Assembly (NCBI RefSeq): GCF_002803085.1 | Contig: NZ_NNBJ01000007.1 | Coordinates: 62,001 to 126,000, forward strand | Source of the DNA: Streptomyces sp. CB01201 | Lineage (GTDB): Bacteria > Actinomycetota > Actinomycetes > Streptomycetales > Streptomycetaceae | Reading direction: 5' to 3' | Length of the DNA: 64,000 bases | Shown: positions 18,901 to 27,508 of the stretch, piece by piece | Numbering within the stretch: the stretch's first letter is position 1 | How the letters are laid out: each line of letters begins with the position of its first letter | The notes under the pieces: model-generated | Told to the model about the DNA's origin: nothing | Seen by the model: the letters and a program-made list of their open reading frames with translations, nothing else | Databases searched by the model: none | Program-made: the position numbers and the translations under genes

Positions 18901-20841
18901 ATGCGAGACATCAACGAGCACGACAATTCCCACGACTCCGAGGCCCCCCAGGACTCCCGGGCCTCCCACGACTCCGAGGCCTCCCGGGCCTCCCGTGACG
19001 CCTCGGCCTCTCCTGCCCAGGACTCCGGGCTGCGGGCGCCCGGGCTTCGCGACCCGGAGCAGCCGGGGCCCGAGCCCCACCGCGCCGAGGTCCACGGGCC
19101 GCGCGAGGCCGAGGTCCACGGACCTCACGGCGCCGAGGTCCACGGGCCCAGCGGCGTCGAGGGCCGCGGACCTCGGCACTGCGGGCCCGAAACTCCCGAG
19201 CCCGCTTTCCACGACCCCGCCGCCCATGGCTCGTCCGCCGAGCCCCGGATCACCCTGCGCGGCCCGGCCGAACTGGCCGACGCGCTGCCGTACTTGCTGG
19301 GCTTCCACCCGACCGACTCGATCGTGTTGGTCGCACTGCACGGCGAGAGCGGGCGGTTCGGCGGCCGGGTCAGGGTGGGGCTGCCGGCCTCGCCGCAGGA
19401 GTGGCCCGACCTCGCCGACCAGCTCGCCGACTGCCTGGTGACCGGAAGCGAGCGGCGCGGGCCCCGGCCGGACGGCATCGTCGTCTTCCTCTGCCAGGAC
19501 CCCGCGGCGGACGGTACCGGGCGCCAAGTGATGCAACGGCTGCGGCCGTTGGCCCAGCGGCTGCGCATCGCGTGCGGCAGCCTCGACGTTCCCGTACGCG
19601 AAGCGCTGTGCATCTCCGACGGCCGCTACTGGTCCTACTGCTGCCCCGACACCCGCTGCTGCCCCGCCGAGGGCAATGTGCTCGCCCTGCCGGGCACCTC
19701 CGTGATGGCGGCGGCCGCGACCTACGCGGGCATCCAAGTCCGGGGATCCTTGCGGGAGATGGAGGAACGGCTCACGCCCTGGCGGTCCCCGGCTGCGGTG
19801 GCCGAACAGGAACGAGCACTGGACGCGGCGGCCGCCGCGATGTTCCCCCGCATCCTGGGTGACGGCGACCGGCGGACCGTGGCCGACGAGACGCTGGACC
19901 TGGCGTCCCGGCTCATCCGGCGCATCGCGGACGCACCGATGCCGCCCCGCGGCACGGACGCCGCCCGCGCGGTCGGCCGGAGCTCCGGCGCGCTGCTGCT
20001 CGGGGGGAACGCGGCGGACGAGCTGGACGACGGGCTCATCGCCCACGACGAGGCGGCGGCCGTCATTCTGGGCCTCCAGGACCGTACGACCCGTGACTGG
20101 GCCGCCGAATGGATGGAGGAACCCGACGCCGGGCCCGCCCTGCGCCTGTGGCGAGCACTGGCCCGCCGCTGCGTCGGGCCGTACGGGGACCATGCTGCCG
20201 CGCTGCTCACCCTGGCCGGCTGGGTGTCCTGGTCCACCGGCGACGAACCCCACGCCCGGGTCGCCTTCGGCCTCGCGCTGCGGGCCGACCCCGACTACCG
20301 ATTCGCCTATCTCCTGCATCAGGCCTGCAACCAGGGCCTCGACCCGGAGGAACTGCGCGTCTGCCTGCGGGAGGAACGCGCCGCGCGGCTCGCCGGGCCG
20401 GGCGCCCCCGCTGCGTCCGGAGCATCCGGGGTGCCCGGGGGCGGGCACTCTAGGGATGCCGCTCCTGTGGCCGAGGTGCTTTCCGCGCCGCCGGAGGCCG
20501 CTCCCTCGTCCAAGGCCACTGCGGAGTCCTCGCCCGAGGCCACTGTGGAGCCCGCGTCCGAGGCCGCCGCACCGTCGGCGGGATCCGGCGCCCGCCCGAG
20601 GTCCCGTCCCAAGCCCCGCCGCGACGTCACCGAGGCATCGCGCCACCATGGCTCCAACGGGCAGCGCCAGAAAGGGAGTTCGGGCCGCCCTGTTGGGGCC
20701 TCCCGGCCCGACACCTCCCGGCCTGACGCCTCCCGGCCTGACGCCTCCCGGCCCGACGTCGCCGGCCCCCGGCCGGAGAAGGCGCGGGTGCGGGTGCGTC
20801 GCCGGGGCGGGGAGCCGGTGGCGGAGGAGGGGACGGGGTGA
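18901..20841 (+). CDS. DUF4192 domain protein with repetitive disordered ends
   Basis: This protein has about 646 residues. The central part (about 115-490) matches DUF4192 in its opening RITLRGPAELADALPYLLGF-type segment and the following DSIVLVALHG; its function is unknown. The first 110 residues carry Asp-Ser-Glu-Ala runs and four copies of an EVHGP motif. The C-terminus has a Ser/Ala/Glu-rich linker and four SRPDA-type repeats before a basic tail. The start is uncertain: the ATG at 18901 has a poor ribosome site, and starts at 18823 or 18865 are in frame. The 18823 start would put a rare TTA codon and the DnaA-box pair inside the gene, so I prefer 18901. Confidence 0.7.
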   Translation: MRDINEHDNSHDSEAPQDSRASHDSEASRASRDASASPAQDSGLRAPGLRDPEQPGPEPHRAEVHGPREAEVHGPHGAEVHGPSGVEGRGPRHCGPETPEPAFHDPAAHGSSAEPRITLRGPAELADALPYLLGFHPTDSIVLVALHGESGRFGGRVRVGLPASPQEWPDLADQLADCLVTGSERRGPRPDGIVVFLCQDPAADGTGRQVMQRLRPLAQRLRIACGSLDVPVREALCISDGRYWSYCCPDTRCCPAEGNVLALPGTSVMAAAATYAGIQVRGSLREMEERLTPWRSPAAVAEQERALDAAAAAMFPRILGDGDRRTVADETLDLASRLIRRIADAPMPPRGTDAARAVGRSSGALLLGGNAADELDDGLIAHDEAAAVILGLQDRTTRDWAAEWMEEPDAGPALRLWRALARRCVGPYGDHAAALLTLAGWVSWSTGDEPHARVAFGLALRADPDYRFAYLLHQACNQGLDPEELRVCLREERAARLAGPGAPAASGASGVPGGGHSRDAAPVAEVLSAPPEAAPSSKATAESSPEATVEPASEAAAPSAGSGARPRSRPKPRRDVTEASRHHGSNGQRQKGSSGRPVGASRPDTSRPDASRPDASRPDVAGPRPEKARVRVRRRGGEPVAEEGTG

Positions 20842-21030
20842 GCGGTGAACGGCCGGCCGGCCCCGGGGCGGGGGCCGGGAGGGCGACCCGTCCGTGACCC
20901 GGCCGTGGCCCGGGGCGTTCACGTGGAGGGCGGCGCGGCACCGGGCACCGCATCGCGCCGACGGACGGCGGCATCCGCGCCCGGCGACCGCCCTCGTCTC
21001 CGTCGCCCGGACCGCGCAGAAGGGTACGTA

Positions 21031-23061
21031 ATGGCGCCCACCGCACCTCCCACTCCCGGTAGCGGGGCCCCGCCGGGGCCGCTCGCGGCGAAGCCCGCCG
21101 GGCCACCCGGCGAGCTGCCCGCCGTGCACGCCGCCGTGATCTGCGTGGCCCTGCCGGGACTCGCGGTGTCGCCCGAACACGGGCAGCTCACCGGCCACGG
21201 CCTCGAAGGCTTCTACCAGCACGGTCGGCGGCTGCTGTCCCGCTGCCAGTTGAGAGTGGCGGGCCGGGACCCGATCGCCGTTCAGGGCAGGCCGATATCG
21301 GCCGACCGTGCCCGGTTCCTCGCGGTGGTGCGCACGGCATCGGACGGCGGGCCCGACCCGGAGATCACCGTCGAGCGGATCCGCCAGGCGGACGGCACCG
21401 AACGCATCACCCTGACCAGTTCCTCGGCACGGCCACTGCGGCTGCCGGTGGAGATCGCGCTCGGCAGCGACCTGGCCGACCTCGGTGCGGTCGCCGCGGG
21501 GCGCGCCGGACCCGAACTACCCGCCAGCGTGCACGACTCGGGCATGCGCTGGACCTCGGGCACCGCGCACTGCACGGTGACCGCGCAGCCGCCGCCGACC
21601 GACGCGCTGGCCTCCGCGGGGGTGCTGCGCTGGGCGGTGGAGCTGCCGCCGGGCGGCTCGTGCACGATCCAGCTGAGCATCAGGAACGGGCGGCCCGTAC
21701 GACCGCCCGGTCAAGGAGCGGGCCCGCTGCCCACCCCGCAGGAGGCCAGGGCCGAGGGCGACGACCCACGGGTGGCGGCGCTGCTGCACCGCAGCATCGA
21801 CGACCTGCGGGCCCTGCTGATCCGCGACCCGGCCCGCCCGTCCGATCTGTACGCGGCGGCCGGGGTCCCCTGGCGGTGCGGGCCGGCGCCCGCGGAGGCG
21901 CTGTGGGCGGCACGGATGGCGCTGCCCCTGTCCACGCGGCTCGCTGCCGCTACCCTGCGCACCCTCGCCAGGACCCAACTAACCGCCCCAGAAACGGAGT
22001 TGGGGCGCATTCCGGGCCCGTTCAGGGACGCGGGGCCCTATCTGCCCCCGGGCTGCACGGGGGTGGAGGCCACGCTCGCCTTCCCGGTCGTCCTGGCGGA
22101 GGCGCGGCGCTGGGGCCTGCCCGAGCCGGAGGTGGCCGAACTGCTGCCCGCCGCCGAGCGGTGTCTGCACTGGCTGGCAACCGCCCTCGGCGACGACGGC
22201 TACCTCGCCGAGAGCGGCCCCGTCGCCGCCGGCCTTGTGCGGGCCGAGACCCAGGCGCACCTCCACCGGGCCGCGCTGCTCGGCGCGGAGCTGCTGAGCG
22301 AGTGCGGCAGGCCGGGAGCGGACGACTGGCGGGCGCGGGCCGGGGCACTCCGGGAACGGTTCCGGGCGGAGTTCTGGCTGGACGACCTGGGGGGCGGGCG
22401 GCCCGCCGCCGCCCGTACCGCCGACGGGCGCCCGGTGCCACTGCTCGGCGCGGGCGCGGCCCATCTGCTGGACACCGGCCTGCTCGGCGGTGGGCGCCTC
22501 GCCCCCGGGTTGCTCGACAAGGTGCAGACCGAACAGCTGGCCCGGCTGCTCGGGAGCCCCGCGATGGACTCGGGGTGGGGGCTGCGCGGGCTCGCCGCCA
22601 AGGAGCCCGGATACAACCCGTTCGGACACCGGGCCGGCGCGGTGCGGGTCCACGAGAGCGCGGTCGCCGTGGCGGGCCTGGCCGCCGCCGGTTACGAGAA
22701 GGAGGCCGTCGCCCTGCTGCGGGGCGTTCTGGCCGCCTCGGAGGCCTTCGGGCACCGGCTGCCCGAGATGTACGCGGGGGAGCAGCGGACGGCGGGCGGC
22801 GTGCCCGTGCCGCATCCGGCCGCCTGCCGTCCCGCGGCGGTGGCGGCCGCGGCCGGTATCCAGCTGCTCACCGCCCTGGCCGGGATCCGTCCGGACGCGC
22901 CGGCCGGCTCGGTGGCGCTCGATCCGATGCGCTCGGCCCCGCTCGGCGCGGTCCGGCTCGCGGGCCTGAGCGTCGCGGGGGAGCCGTTCACCGTACGTGT
23001 CAGCAGGCTCGGCGTCGGCATGGTCGAGCAGGCCGCCGCGGGACTCCAGTTGGGAGGCTGA
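21031..23061 (+). CDS. Glycogen-debranching-enzyme-like (GDE_N_bis) protein
   Basis: This is a 676-residue protein. The N-terminal beta domain contains GLEGFYQHGRRLLSRCQL, the usual mark of the GDE N-terminal domain. The remainder is an (alpha/alpha)6-type amylo-alpha-1,6-glucosidase-like domain with DLYAAAGVPWRCGPAPAEALWAAR, SGWGLRGLAAKEPGYNPFG and YAGEQR. The family trims branch points of glycogen or alpha-glucans. Several motifs seem weaker than in typical members, so activity should not be assumed. The ATG at 21031 follows AAGGG. No glycogen genes lie beside it; it is upstream of the NUDIX regulator. Confidence 0.72.
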   Translation: MAPTAPPTPGSGAPPGPLAAKPAGPPGELPAVHAAVICVALPGLAVSPEHGQLTGHGLEGFYQHGRRLLSRCQLRVAGRDPIAVQGRPISADRARFLAVVRTASDGGPDPEITVERIRQADGTERITLTSSSARPLRLPVEIALGSDLADLGAVAAGRAGPELPASVHDSGMRWTSGTAHCTVTAQPPPTDALASAGVLRWAVELPPGGSCTIQLSIRNGRPVRPPGQGAGPLPTPQEARAEGDDPRVAALLHRSIDDLRALLIRDPARPSDLYAAAGVPWRCGPAPAEALWAARMALPLSTRLAAATLRTLARTQLTAPETELGRIPGPFRDAGPYLPPGCTGVEATLAFPVVLAEARRWGLPEPEVAELLPAAERCLHWLATALGDDGYLAESGPVAAGLVRAETQAHLHRAALLGAELLSECGRPGADDWRARAGALRERFRAEFWLDDLGGGRPAAARTADGRPVPLLGAGAAHLLDTGLLGGGRLAPGLLDKVQTEQLARLLGSPAMDSGWGLRGLAAKEPGYNPFGHRAGAVRVHESAVAVAGLAAAGYEKEAVALLRGVLAASEAFGHRLPEMYAGEQRTAGGVPVPHPAACRPAAVAAAAGIQLLTALAGIRPDAPAGSVALDPMRSAPLGAVRLAGLSVAGEPFTVRVSRLGVGMVEQAAAGLQLGG

Positions 23062-23124
23062 GCGCGACGGGTGCCCCGGGAGGTGTGCCGGGAGAAGAAG
23101 TGCCGGACGGTGTCGAAGGGAGTG

Positions 23125-23150
23125 TTTATCGTCAAGCAGACGACTATGAT
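23125..23150 (+). promoter_or_regulatory. Promoter and candidate operator of the NUDIX regulator gene
   Basis: TATGAT (23145-23150) lies six bases before the ATG at 23157, fitting a leaderless start. It overlaps an imperfect inverted repeat with core CGTC-N5-GACG (23130-23142) and flanking TAT/ACTA, a reasonable autoregulatory site. Confidence 0.5.
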
Positions 23151-23156
23151 CGCCGC

Positions 23157-23921
23157 ATGTCGCCCTACGACCCGTCGGCCTACCCGCCCTTCGCCGTGAC
23201 CGTCGACCTGGTCGTGCTGACCGTGCGCCGCCACGCGCTCTGCGCGCTCGTGGTGCGCCGCAGGGAGCAACCGTTCCAGGGGCGCTGGGCGCTGCCCGGC
23301 GGATTCGTCCGCGACGACGAGGACCTCTCCATGGCGGCGGCCAGGGAGCTGGGCGAGGAGACGGGTCTGTGCGCCTCGGATCCGTCGGCCCCCGCGCTCG
23401 ACAACGGCGCCCACCTCGAACAGCTCGCCACCTACGGCGACCCCCGGCGCGACCCCCGGATGCGGGTGGTCAGCGTGGCCCACCTCGCGCTCGCCCCCGA
23501 TCTGCCCGCACCGCGCGCCGGCGGCGACGCGCACAGCGCGCGCTGGGCTCCCGTCGAGGACCTGCTGGGCCAGGAGGGCGGCTTCGGCCGCGACGGCGAA
23601 CAGCCCGCGCCGCTCGCCTTCGACCACGCCCGGATCCTGGCGGACGGGGTCGAACGCGCCCGGTCGAAGATCGAGTACTCCTCGCTGGCCACCGCGTTCT
23701 GCCCGGCCGAGTTCACGGTCGGTGAGCTGCGCCGGGTCTACGAGGCGGTGTGGGGTGTCGCGCTCGACCCGCGCAACTTCCACCGCAAGGTGACCGGCAC
23801 CCCGGGGTTCCTGGTCCCGGCCGGCGGCACCACGACCCGCCAGGGCGGCCGCCCCGCCCAGCTGTTCCGGGCCGGCGGCGCCACGCTCCTCAACCCGCCG
23901 ATGCTGCGCCCCGAGGTCTGA
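23157..23921 (+). CDS. NUDIX-winged-helix regulator (NrtR-like)
   Basis: This is a 254-residue protein. The N-terminal NUDIX domain has the box from GGFVRDDEDL to AARELGEETGL at residues about 47-69. The C-terminal part (YSSLATAFCPAEFTVGELRRVYEAVWG followed by NFHRKV) is the winged helix of NrtR, which in other bacteria represses NAD-synthesis genes and senses ADP-ribose or related compounds. The NUDIX box keeps the REL-EE-G glutamates, so hydrolase activity is possible. No NAD gene is adjacent, so the target is unknown; the inverted repeat over its own -10 suggests autoregulation. Confidence 0.8.
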   Translation: MSPYDPSAYPPFAVTVDLVVLTVRRHALCALVVRRREQPFQGRWALPGGFVRDDEDLSMAAARELGEETGLCASDPSAPALDNGAHLEQLATYGDPRRDPRMRVVSVAHLALAPDLPAPRAGGDAHSARWAPVEDLLGQEGGFGRDGEQPAPLAFDHARILADGVERARSKIEYSSLATAFCPAEFTVGELRRVYEAVWGVALDPRNFHRKVTGTPGFLVPAGGTTTRQGGRPAQLFRAGGATLLNPPMLRPEV

Positions 23922-24417
23922 AGTCACGGCCTGACGGCGCGGCCTGCGCCGCCGTCCGACACGGCGGGGCCCCCGGGGCCGCGCGCCCGACGCCGTCGCC
24001 GTCGCCAAGGGATGCCTCGATGGCGACGCCCGCTGCCGTGGCCGCACGCGTCGCCTGCCCGCCGTGGCCGTCGGCGACGCTTGCCCGCCGTGGCCGTAAG
24101 CCCGCCCGCTCGCCCTGCCGTCTTGTGCGCGGCCCTCGTCCGGCCCGACGCCGAGGCCGCGGCCATCGGGTACGCCGTGGACGTTCCTCCGGGTTCGGCC
24201 GATCGCCGTCGTACGGAGGGTGGCTGCGCTGCCGCGGCCTTGTGTGCGGGCCCGCTCGGTGGCCCGCACTTGCCGCCGCGCGGCCCCTTGCGCGCCCAAA
24301 GGCCCGACATCCGGGGCCACATCGCCCCGCCCTTGCGCCAAAAGTCCGAAATGTCGCGTTATCTTGCTCCGGTACCCGCCGTGCCGCCGAGCGGTCTCAA
24401 CTACCGCGAGAGAAGCG
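23922..24417. other. 496-bp intergenic region with a short direct repeat
   Basis: No supported gene. A 16-bp sequence (TGCCCGCCGTGGCCGT) occurs at 24056 and again at 24082. The last 100 bp are less GC-rich and probably contain the promoter of the ABC gene at 24418. Confidence 0.5.
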
Positions 24418-26142
24418 ATGCTCCAGGCAATCGGACTCACCAGCGCCCCCCGTCGAGACCTACCGCCCGCCGTGGACGACCTCACGTTCGAGGCGCGCCC
24501 CGGGCAGCTCACCGCGCTGCTCGGAGCCCCGGGCTCGGGCCGCACGACGGCCCTGCGCCTGATGCTCGAACTCGAACCGGGCCGGGGCGTGACCTACTTC
24601 CGTGGCCGCCCCCTGCACCAACTCGCCCACCCCGCCCGCGAGGTGGGCACCTTGCTCGGTGATGTGCCCGGCCATCCCGTACGCACCACGCGGGGCCAGC
24701 TCAAGCTCATGTGCGCCGTGGCCGGGGTCCCGGTGTCGCGCGCCGAGGAGATGCTGGAGGTCGTCGGCCTCTCCGGCGTCGCCGACCAGCGCCTGGGCAC
24801 GCTCTCGCTCGGCATGGACCGCCGCCTCGGTCTCGCGGCCGCCCTGCTCGGCGATCCCCACACCCTCGTACTCGACGAACCGGCCGAGGGGCTCTCACCC
24901 CGCGAGAACGCCTGGCTCTACGGCCTGTTGCGCGGCCACGCCGACCATGGCGGCACCGTCCTGTGCACCTTCGCCGACCCCAAGGAGGCGGCTCGGGTCG
25001 CCGACCGCGTGGTCACCCTCGACGGCGGCCGACTCGTCGCCGACCAGGACGCCACCGCGTTCGCCCGCACCCGGCTGCGGCCGCGCGTCGCGGTCGCCAC
25101 CCCGCACGCCGCCCGCCTCGGCGCCCTGGTCAGCCGTGAGGCGCGCGCCGCCCAGCGCTCGGTCGAAGTGGTCGCCGAGGACGGCAGCCACCTGTCCGTC
25201 TACGGCAGCAGCTGCGCGGAGGTCGGGGAGACGGCCTTCCGCAACGGCGTACTGCTGCACCGGCTCGCCGACGAGGTCGGGGACGCCGGCCCGAGCGTCA
25301 CCGTCCCACCCCAGGAACGCCCCGAGCGGCCCCCGAGTTCCCCCTCGCTGCCCATCGCCCCGCGCCCCGCCCGCACCCCCCTGCGCCCCCTGCGTTACGA
25401 GCTGCGCAGGTTGCTGGGCGTGCGCACAACGTTCCTTCTGGCGGCGGGCGTTCTGGCTTCGTCGGCGGTGCTCGTCGTCCTGCTCGCGCGGTCCGGGCAG
25501 ACCGAGCCGCCCCGGCTCCTCGCCGCCTGGCCCGCCCTGCTGCCGCTGCCGCCCGCCGCGCTCGGCGCCGGCCTGTTCGGCGCCCTCGCCTTCGGGGACG
25601 AGTACCGCTACCCGGCGCTCGCCGCCGACCGGGGCACGGTCCCGCGCCGGCTCGGCCTGCTCGTCGCCAAGCTGGTGGTGACCGCCGCGACGGCCCTGCT
25701 GCTCGCGGCCCTCGCGGTCGGCGTCGACCACCAGGCCCTGCGCCTCGTGTACGGCGCCGGCGTGATGGGCCCGGCGCGCGATTGGCTCGGCCTGGGCGCG
25801 GGTTGGGCCGCCCTCACCGTCGGCTGCGCCTGGGCCGGGCTGCTGGCCGCCGGGATCTTCCGGGCCACCAGCGCGGGCCTCGCCGCCGTGCTTGCCGTGC
25901 CCGTCGTCGTCGTACCGCTCCTGCGGAGGGCCGTGGCCGGACACTCGGTGCGGTCCGTCGCCGGCCTTCCCGACCGGCTGCGCGACCTGGCCTGGGTGCG
26001 CTGGCCGCACGCGCTCGACCACTGGCTCCTCGCCGCTCTGCACCTGGTCGCCGAACCGGTCGGAGCCGCGCTCGCACTGTCGCTGGCCGTTCTGGTCTGC
26101 GCCTATCTCCTCACCGGCCTGCGGGCCAGGGCCCGTTGGTGA
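24418..26142 (+). CDS. ABC transporter ATPase fused to a permease-like domain, with altered Walker A
   Basis: This is a 574-residue fusion. Residues 1-225 form an ABC ATPase, but Walker A reads GAPGSGRTT, with Arg in place of the invariant Lys, and the signature is LSLGMDRR rather than LSGGQ. Walker B (TLVLDEPAEGL) is normal. Residues 345-574 contain about six membrane helices as in ABC-2 type exporters (AGVLASSAVLVVLLAR, LLPLPPAALGAGLFGALAF and others). It resembles drug or lipid exporters, but ATPase activity is doubtful. It lies 160 bp upstream of whiH; a link to sporulation is possible but unproven. Confidence 0.75.
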   Translation: MLQAIGLTSAPRRDLPPAVDDLTFEARPGQLTALLGAPGSGRTTALRLMLELEPGRGVTYFRGRPLHQLAHPAREVGTLLGDVPGHPVRTTRGQLKLMCAVAGVPVSRAEEMLEVVGLSGVADQRLGTLSLGMDRRLGLAAALLGDPHTLVLDEPAEGLSPRENAWLYGLLRGHADHGGTVLCTFADPKEAARVADRVVTLDGGRLVADQDATAFARTRLRPRVAVATPHAARLGALVSREARAAQRSVEVVAEDGSHLSVYGSSCAEVGETAFRNGVLLHRLADEVGDAGPSVTVPPQERPERPPSSPSLPIAPRPARTPLRPLRYELRRLLGVRTTFLLAAGVLASSAVLVVLLARSGQTEPPRLLAAWPALLPLPPAALGAGLFGALAFGDEYRYPALAADRGTVPRRLGLLVAKLVVTAATALLLAALAVGVDHQALRLVYGAGVMGPARDWLGLGAGWAALTVGCAWAGLLAAGIFRATSAGLAAVLAVPVVVVPLLRRAVAGHSVRSVAGLPDRLRDLAWVRWPHALDHWLLAALHLVAEPVGAALALSLAVLVCAYLLTGLRARARW

Positions 26143-26267
26143 GCCGCGCACGGCCATCGAGCGAGGTTCTGTCCACAACTCCCTTGGGAATGCCCGCTTC
26201 TTTCCGATAAAGCGTCAATTGCGGGGGTGGCGGTGATCACCCTTTCGTGTGCTTTTCACCAAAGACC

Positions 26268-26295
26268 TCAAGGGCCACGGGAGTCCCGCCGACAA
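26268..26295 (+). promoter_or_regulatory. Candidate sigma-WhiG promoter of whiH
   Basis: TCAA (26268-26271), a 16-base spacer and GCCGACAA (26288-26295) resemble the WhiG consensus TAAA-N15-16-GCCGATAA. WhiG dependence of whiH is established in S. coelicolor. The -10 ends only seven bases before the ATG, which would make the transcript nearly leaderless, so the assignment is tentative. Confidence 0.4.
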
Positions 26296-26302
26296 AGGGT
26301 GC

Positions 26303-27187
26303 ATGAGCACCCTTGCGCACACCATGATGACCGCCCGCACCGCCGACGCCGGCCTCGCGGCCCCGGGCGAACTCGACCGCTACCCCTACGGAGAGGCGCG
26401 TCCCTCCGACCGGATCGGCGCCCCTTCCTGGGACGGCGGGGACACCGAACTGGGCCGGGTCGGCCGGCGCGCGGCGGGCAGCCGCGGCCGTGGCCTCCAC
26501 GGTCAACTCGTCCAGCAGCTCGGCCAGATGATCGTCTCCGGCGACCTCGGCGCGGACCGTCCGCTCGTCCCCGAGGAGATCGGCCAGCGCTTCGAGGTCT
26601 CCCGCACGGTCGTCCGCGAATCCCTGCGCGTGCTTGAGGCCAAGGGTCTGGTCAGTGCCCGCCCCAACGTCGGCACCCGGGTCCGCCCGGTCGCCGACTG
26701 GAACCTGCTGGACCCCGACATCATCGAGTGGCGCGCCTTCGGCCCCCAGCGTGAGGACCAGCGCCGAGAGCTGGCCGAACTGCGCTGGACCATCGAGCCG
26801 CTCGCCGCCCGCCTCGCCGCGGGGCACGGACGCGAGGACGTCCAGCAGCGCCTCGGGGACATGGTGGAGATCATGGGCCACGCCCTGGCGCAGGGTGACT
26901 CGGTCACCTTCTCGCGGGCCGATGCCGAATTCCACTCGCTCCTCATCCAGCTCGCCGGCAACCGGATGCTGGAGCACCTCTCCGGCATCGTCTCGGCCGC
27001 CCTCCAGGTGTCCGGCTCCCCGATCACCGGCTGTGACCGCCCCTCGGACGGTTCCCTCGCGCACCACGGGCGGATCGTGGACGCCCTCGCCAACGGCGAC
27101 CCCATGGCGGCCGAGGCGGCCATGCGTCAACTGCTCACCGTCCACCCCGAGGTGGAGCGAGTCGTTCCCGCCCCGCGCGAGCACTGA
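26303..27187 (+). CDS. whiH: Sporulation regulator WhiH (GntR/FadR family)
   Basis: This 294-residue transcription factor is needed for sporulation septation in aerial hyphae. It has an N-terminal winged helix (residues about 68-135, with IGQRFEVSRTVVRESLRVLEAKGLV) and a FadR-type C-terminal all-helical sensor domain (ELRWTIEPLAARLAA...HSLLIQLAGNRMLEHLS...HHGRIVDALANGD). The ligand is unknown. The first 60 residues are a family-typical extension. It lies directly upstream of hrdB, as in other Streptomyces. The ATG at 26303 has an AAAGGG element four bases before it, overlapping the candidate promoter. Confidence 0.93.
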   Translation: MSTLAHTMMTARTADAGLAAPGELDRYPYGEARPSDRIGAPSWDGGDTELGRVGRRAAGSRGRGLHGQLVQQLGQMIVSGDLGADRPLVPEEIGQRFEVSRTVVRESLRVLEAKGLVSARPNVGTRVRPVADWNLLDPDIIEWRAFGPQREDQRRELAELRWTIEPLAARLAAGHGREDVQQRLGDMVEIMGHALAQGDSVTFSRADAEFHSLLIQLAGNRMLEHLSGIVSAALQVSGSPITGCDRPSDGSLAHHGRIVDALANGDPMAAEAAMRQLLTVHPEVERVVPAPREH

Positions 27188-27211
27188 GCTGAGCCCCGCC
27201 GCACCAGGCGT

Positions 27212-27242
27212 GCCGCCGGATCCCCGTAGGGGTCCGGCGGGC
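27212..27242 (+). terminator. Terminator of whiH
   Basis: A stem of about 13 bp (27212-27225 with 27229-27242) has one bulged base and a three-base loop. Confidence 0.75.
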
Positions 27243-27316
27243 TCGAATGCGGGGTATCTGTCCCTTGTGGGCCCTTGGTCGCCTTTGCGGTGTGACTCGG
27301 GCCACGAAGATTGCGC

Positions 27317-27371
27317 GTAACACTCCTCGGAACCATGCGATGACTTAAGAGGTAACAGCCGAGGAGGGAAT
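27317..27371 (+). promoter_or_regulatory. Candidate ECF-type promoters of hrdB
   Basis: GTAACA (27317-27322) and CGATGA (27338-27343), 15 bases apart, form an ECF-sigma-like promoter. Further down, GGGAAT (27366-27371) resembles the -35 of a sigma-R promoter, but the matching -10 (GCT at 27390) is weak. Streptomyces hrdB is known to be driven by ECF sigma factors. The whole 321-bp whiH-hrdB gap has no gene. Confidence 0.5.
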
Positions 27372-27508
27372 GCAGCGGCCACGCGTGGCGCTGTACAGCT
27401 CCGAGGTTCAGCCCGCGCCCCCGGCACATCCCCAGCCGGTGGTCGTCGGCTCCGGCCTGATCCTGGGCGGGGCCGGAAGCCGTTTTCCATCGTTTCGAGA
27501 GGTTGTTC

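Noticed and set aside
26199..26215. WhiG-type -10 (TCCGATAA) further upstream of whiH
   Set aside because: No matching TAAA element lies 15-16 bases before it; the site at 26288 fits better.
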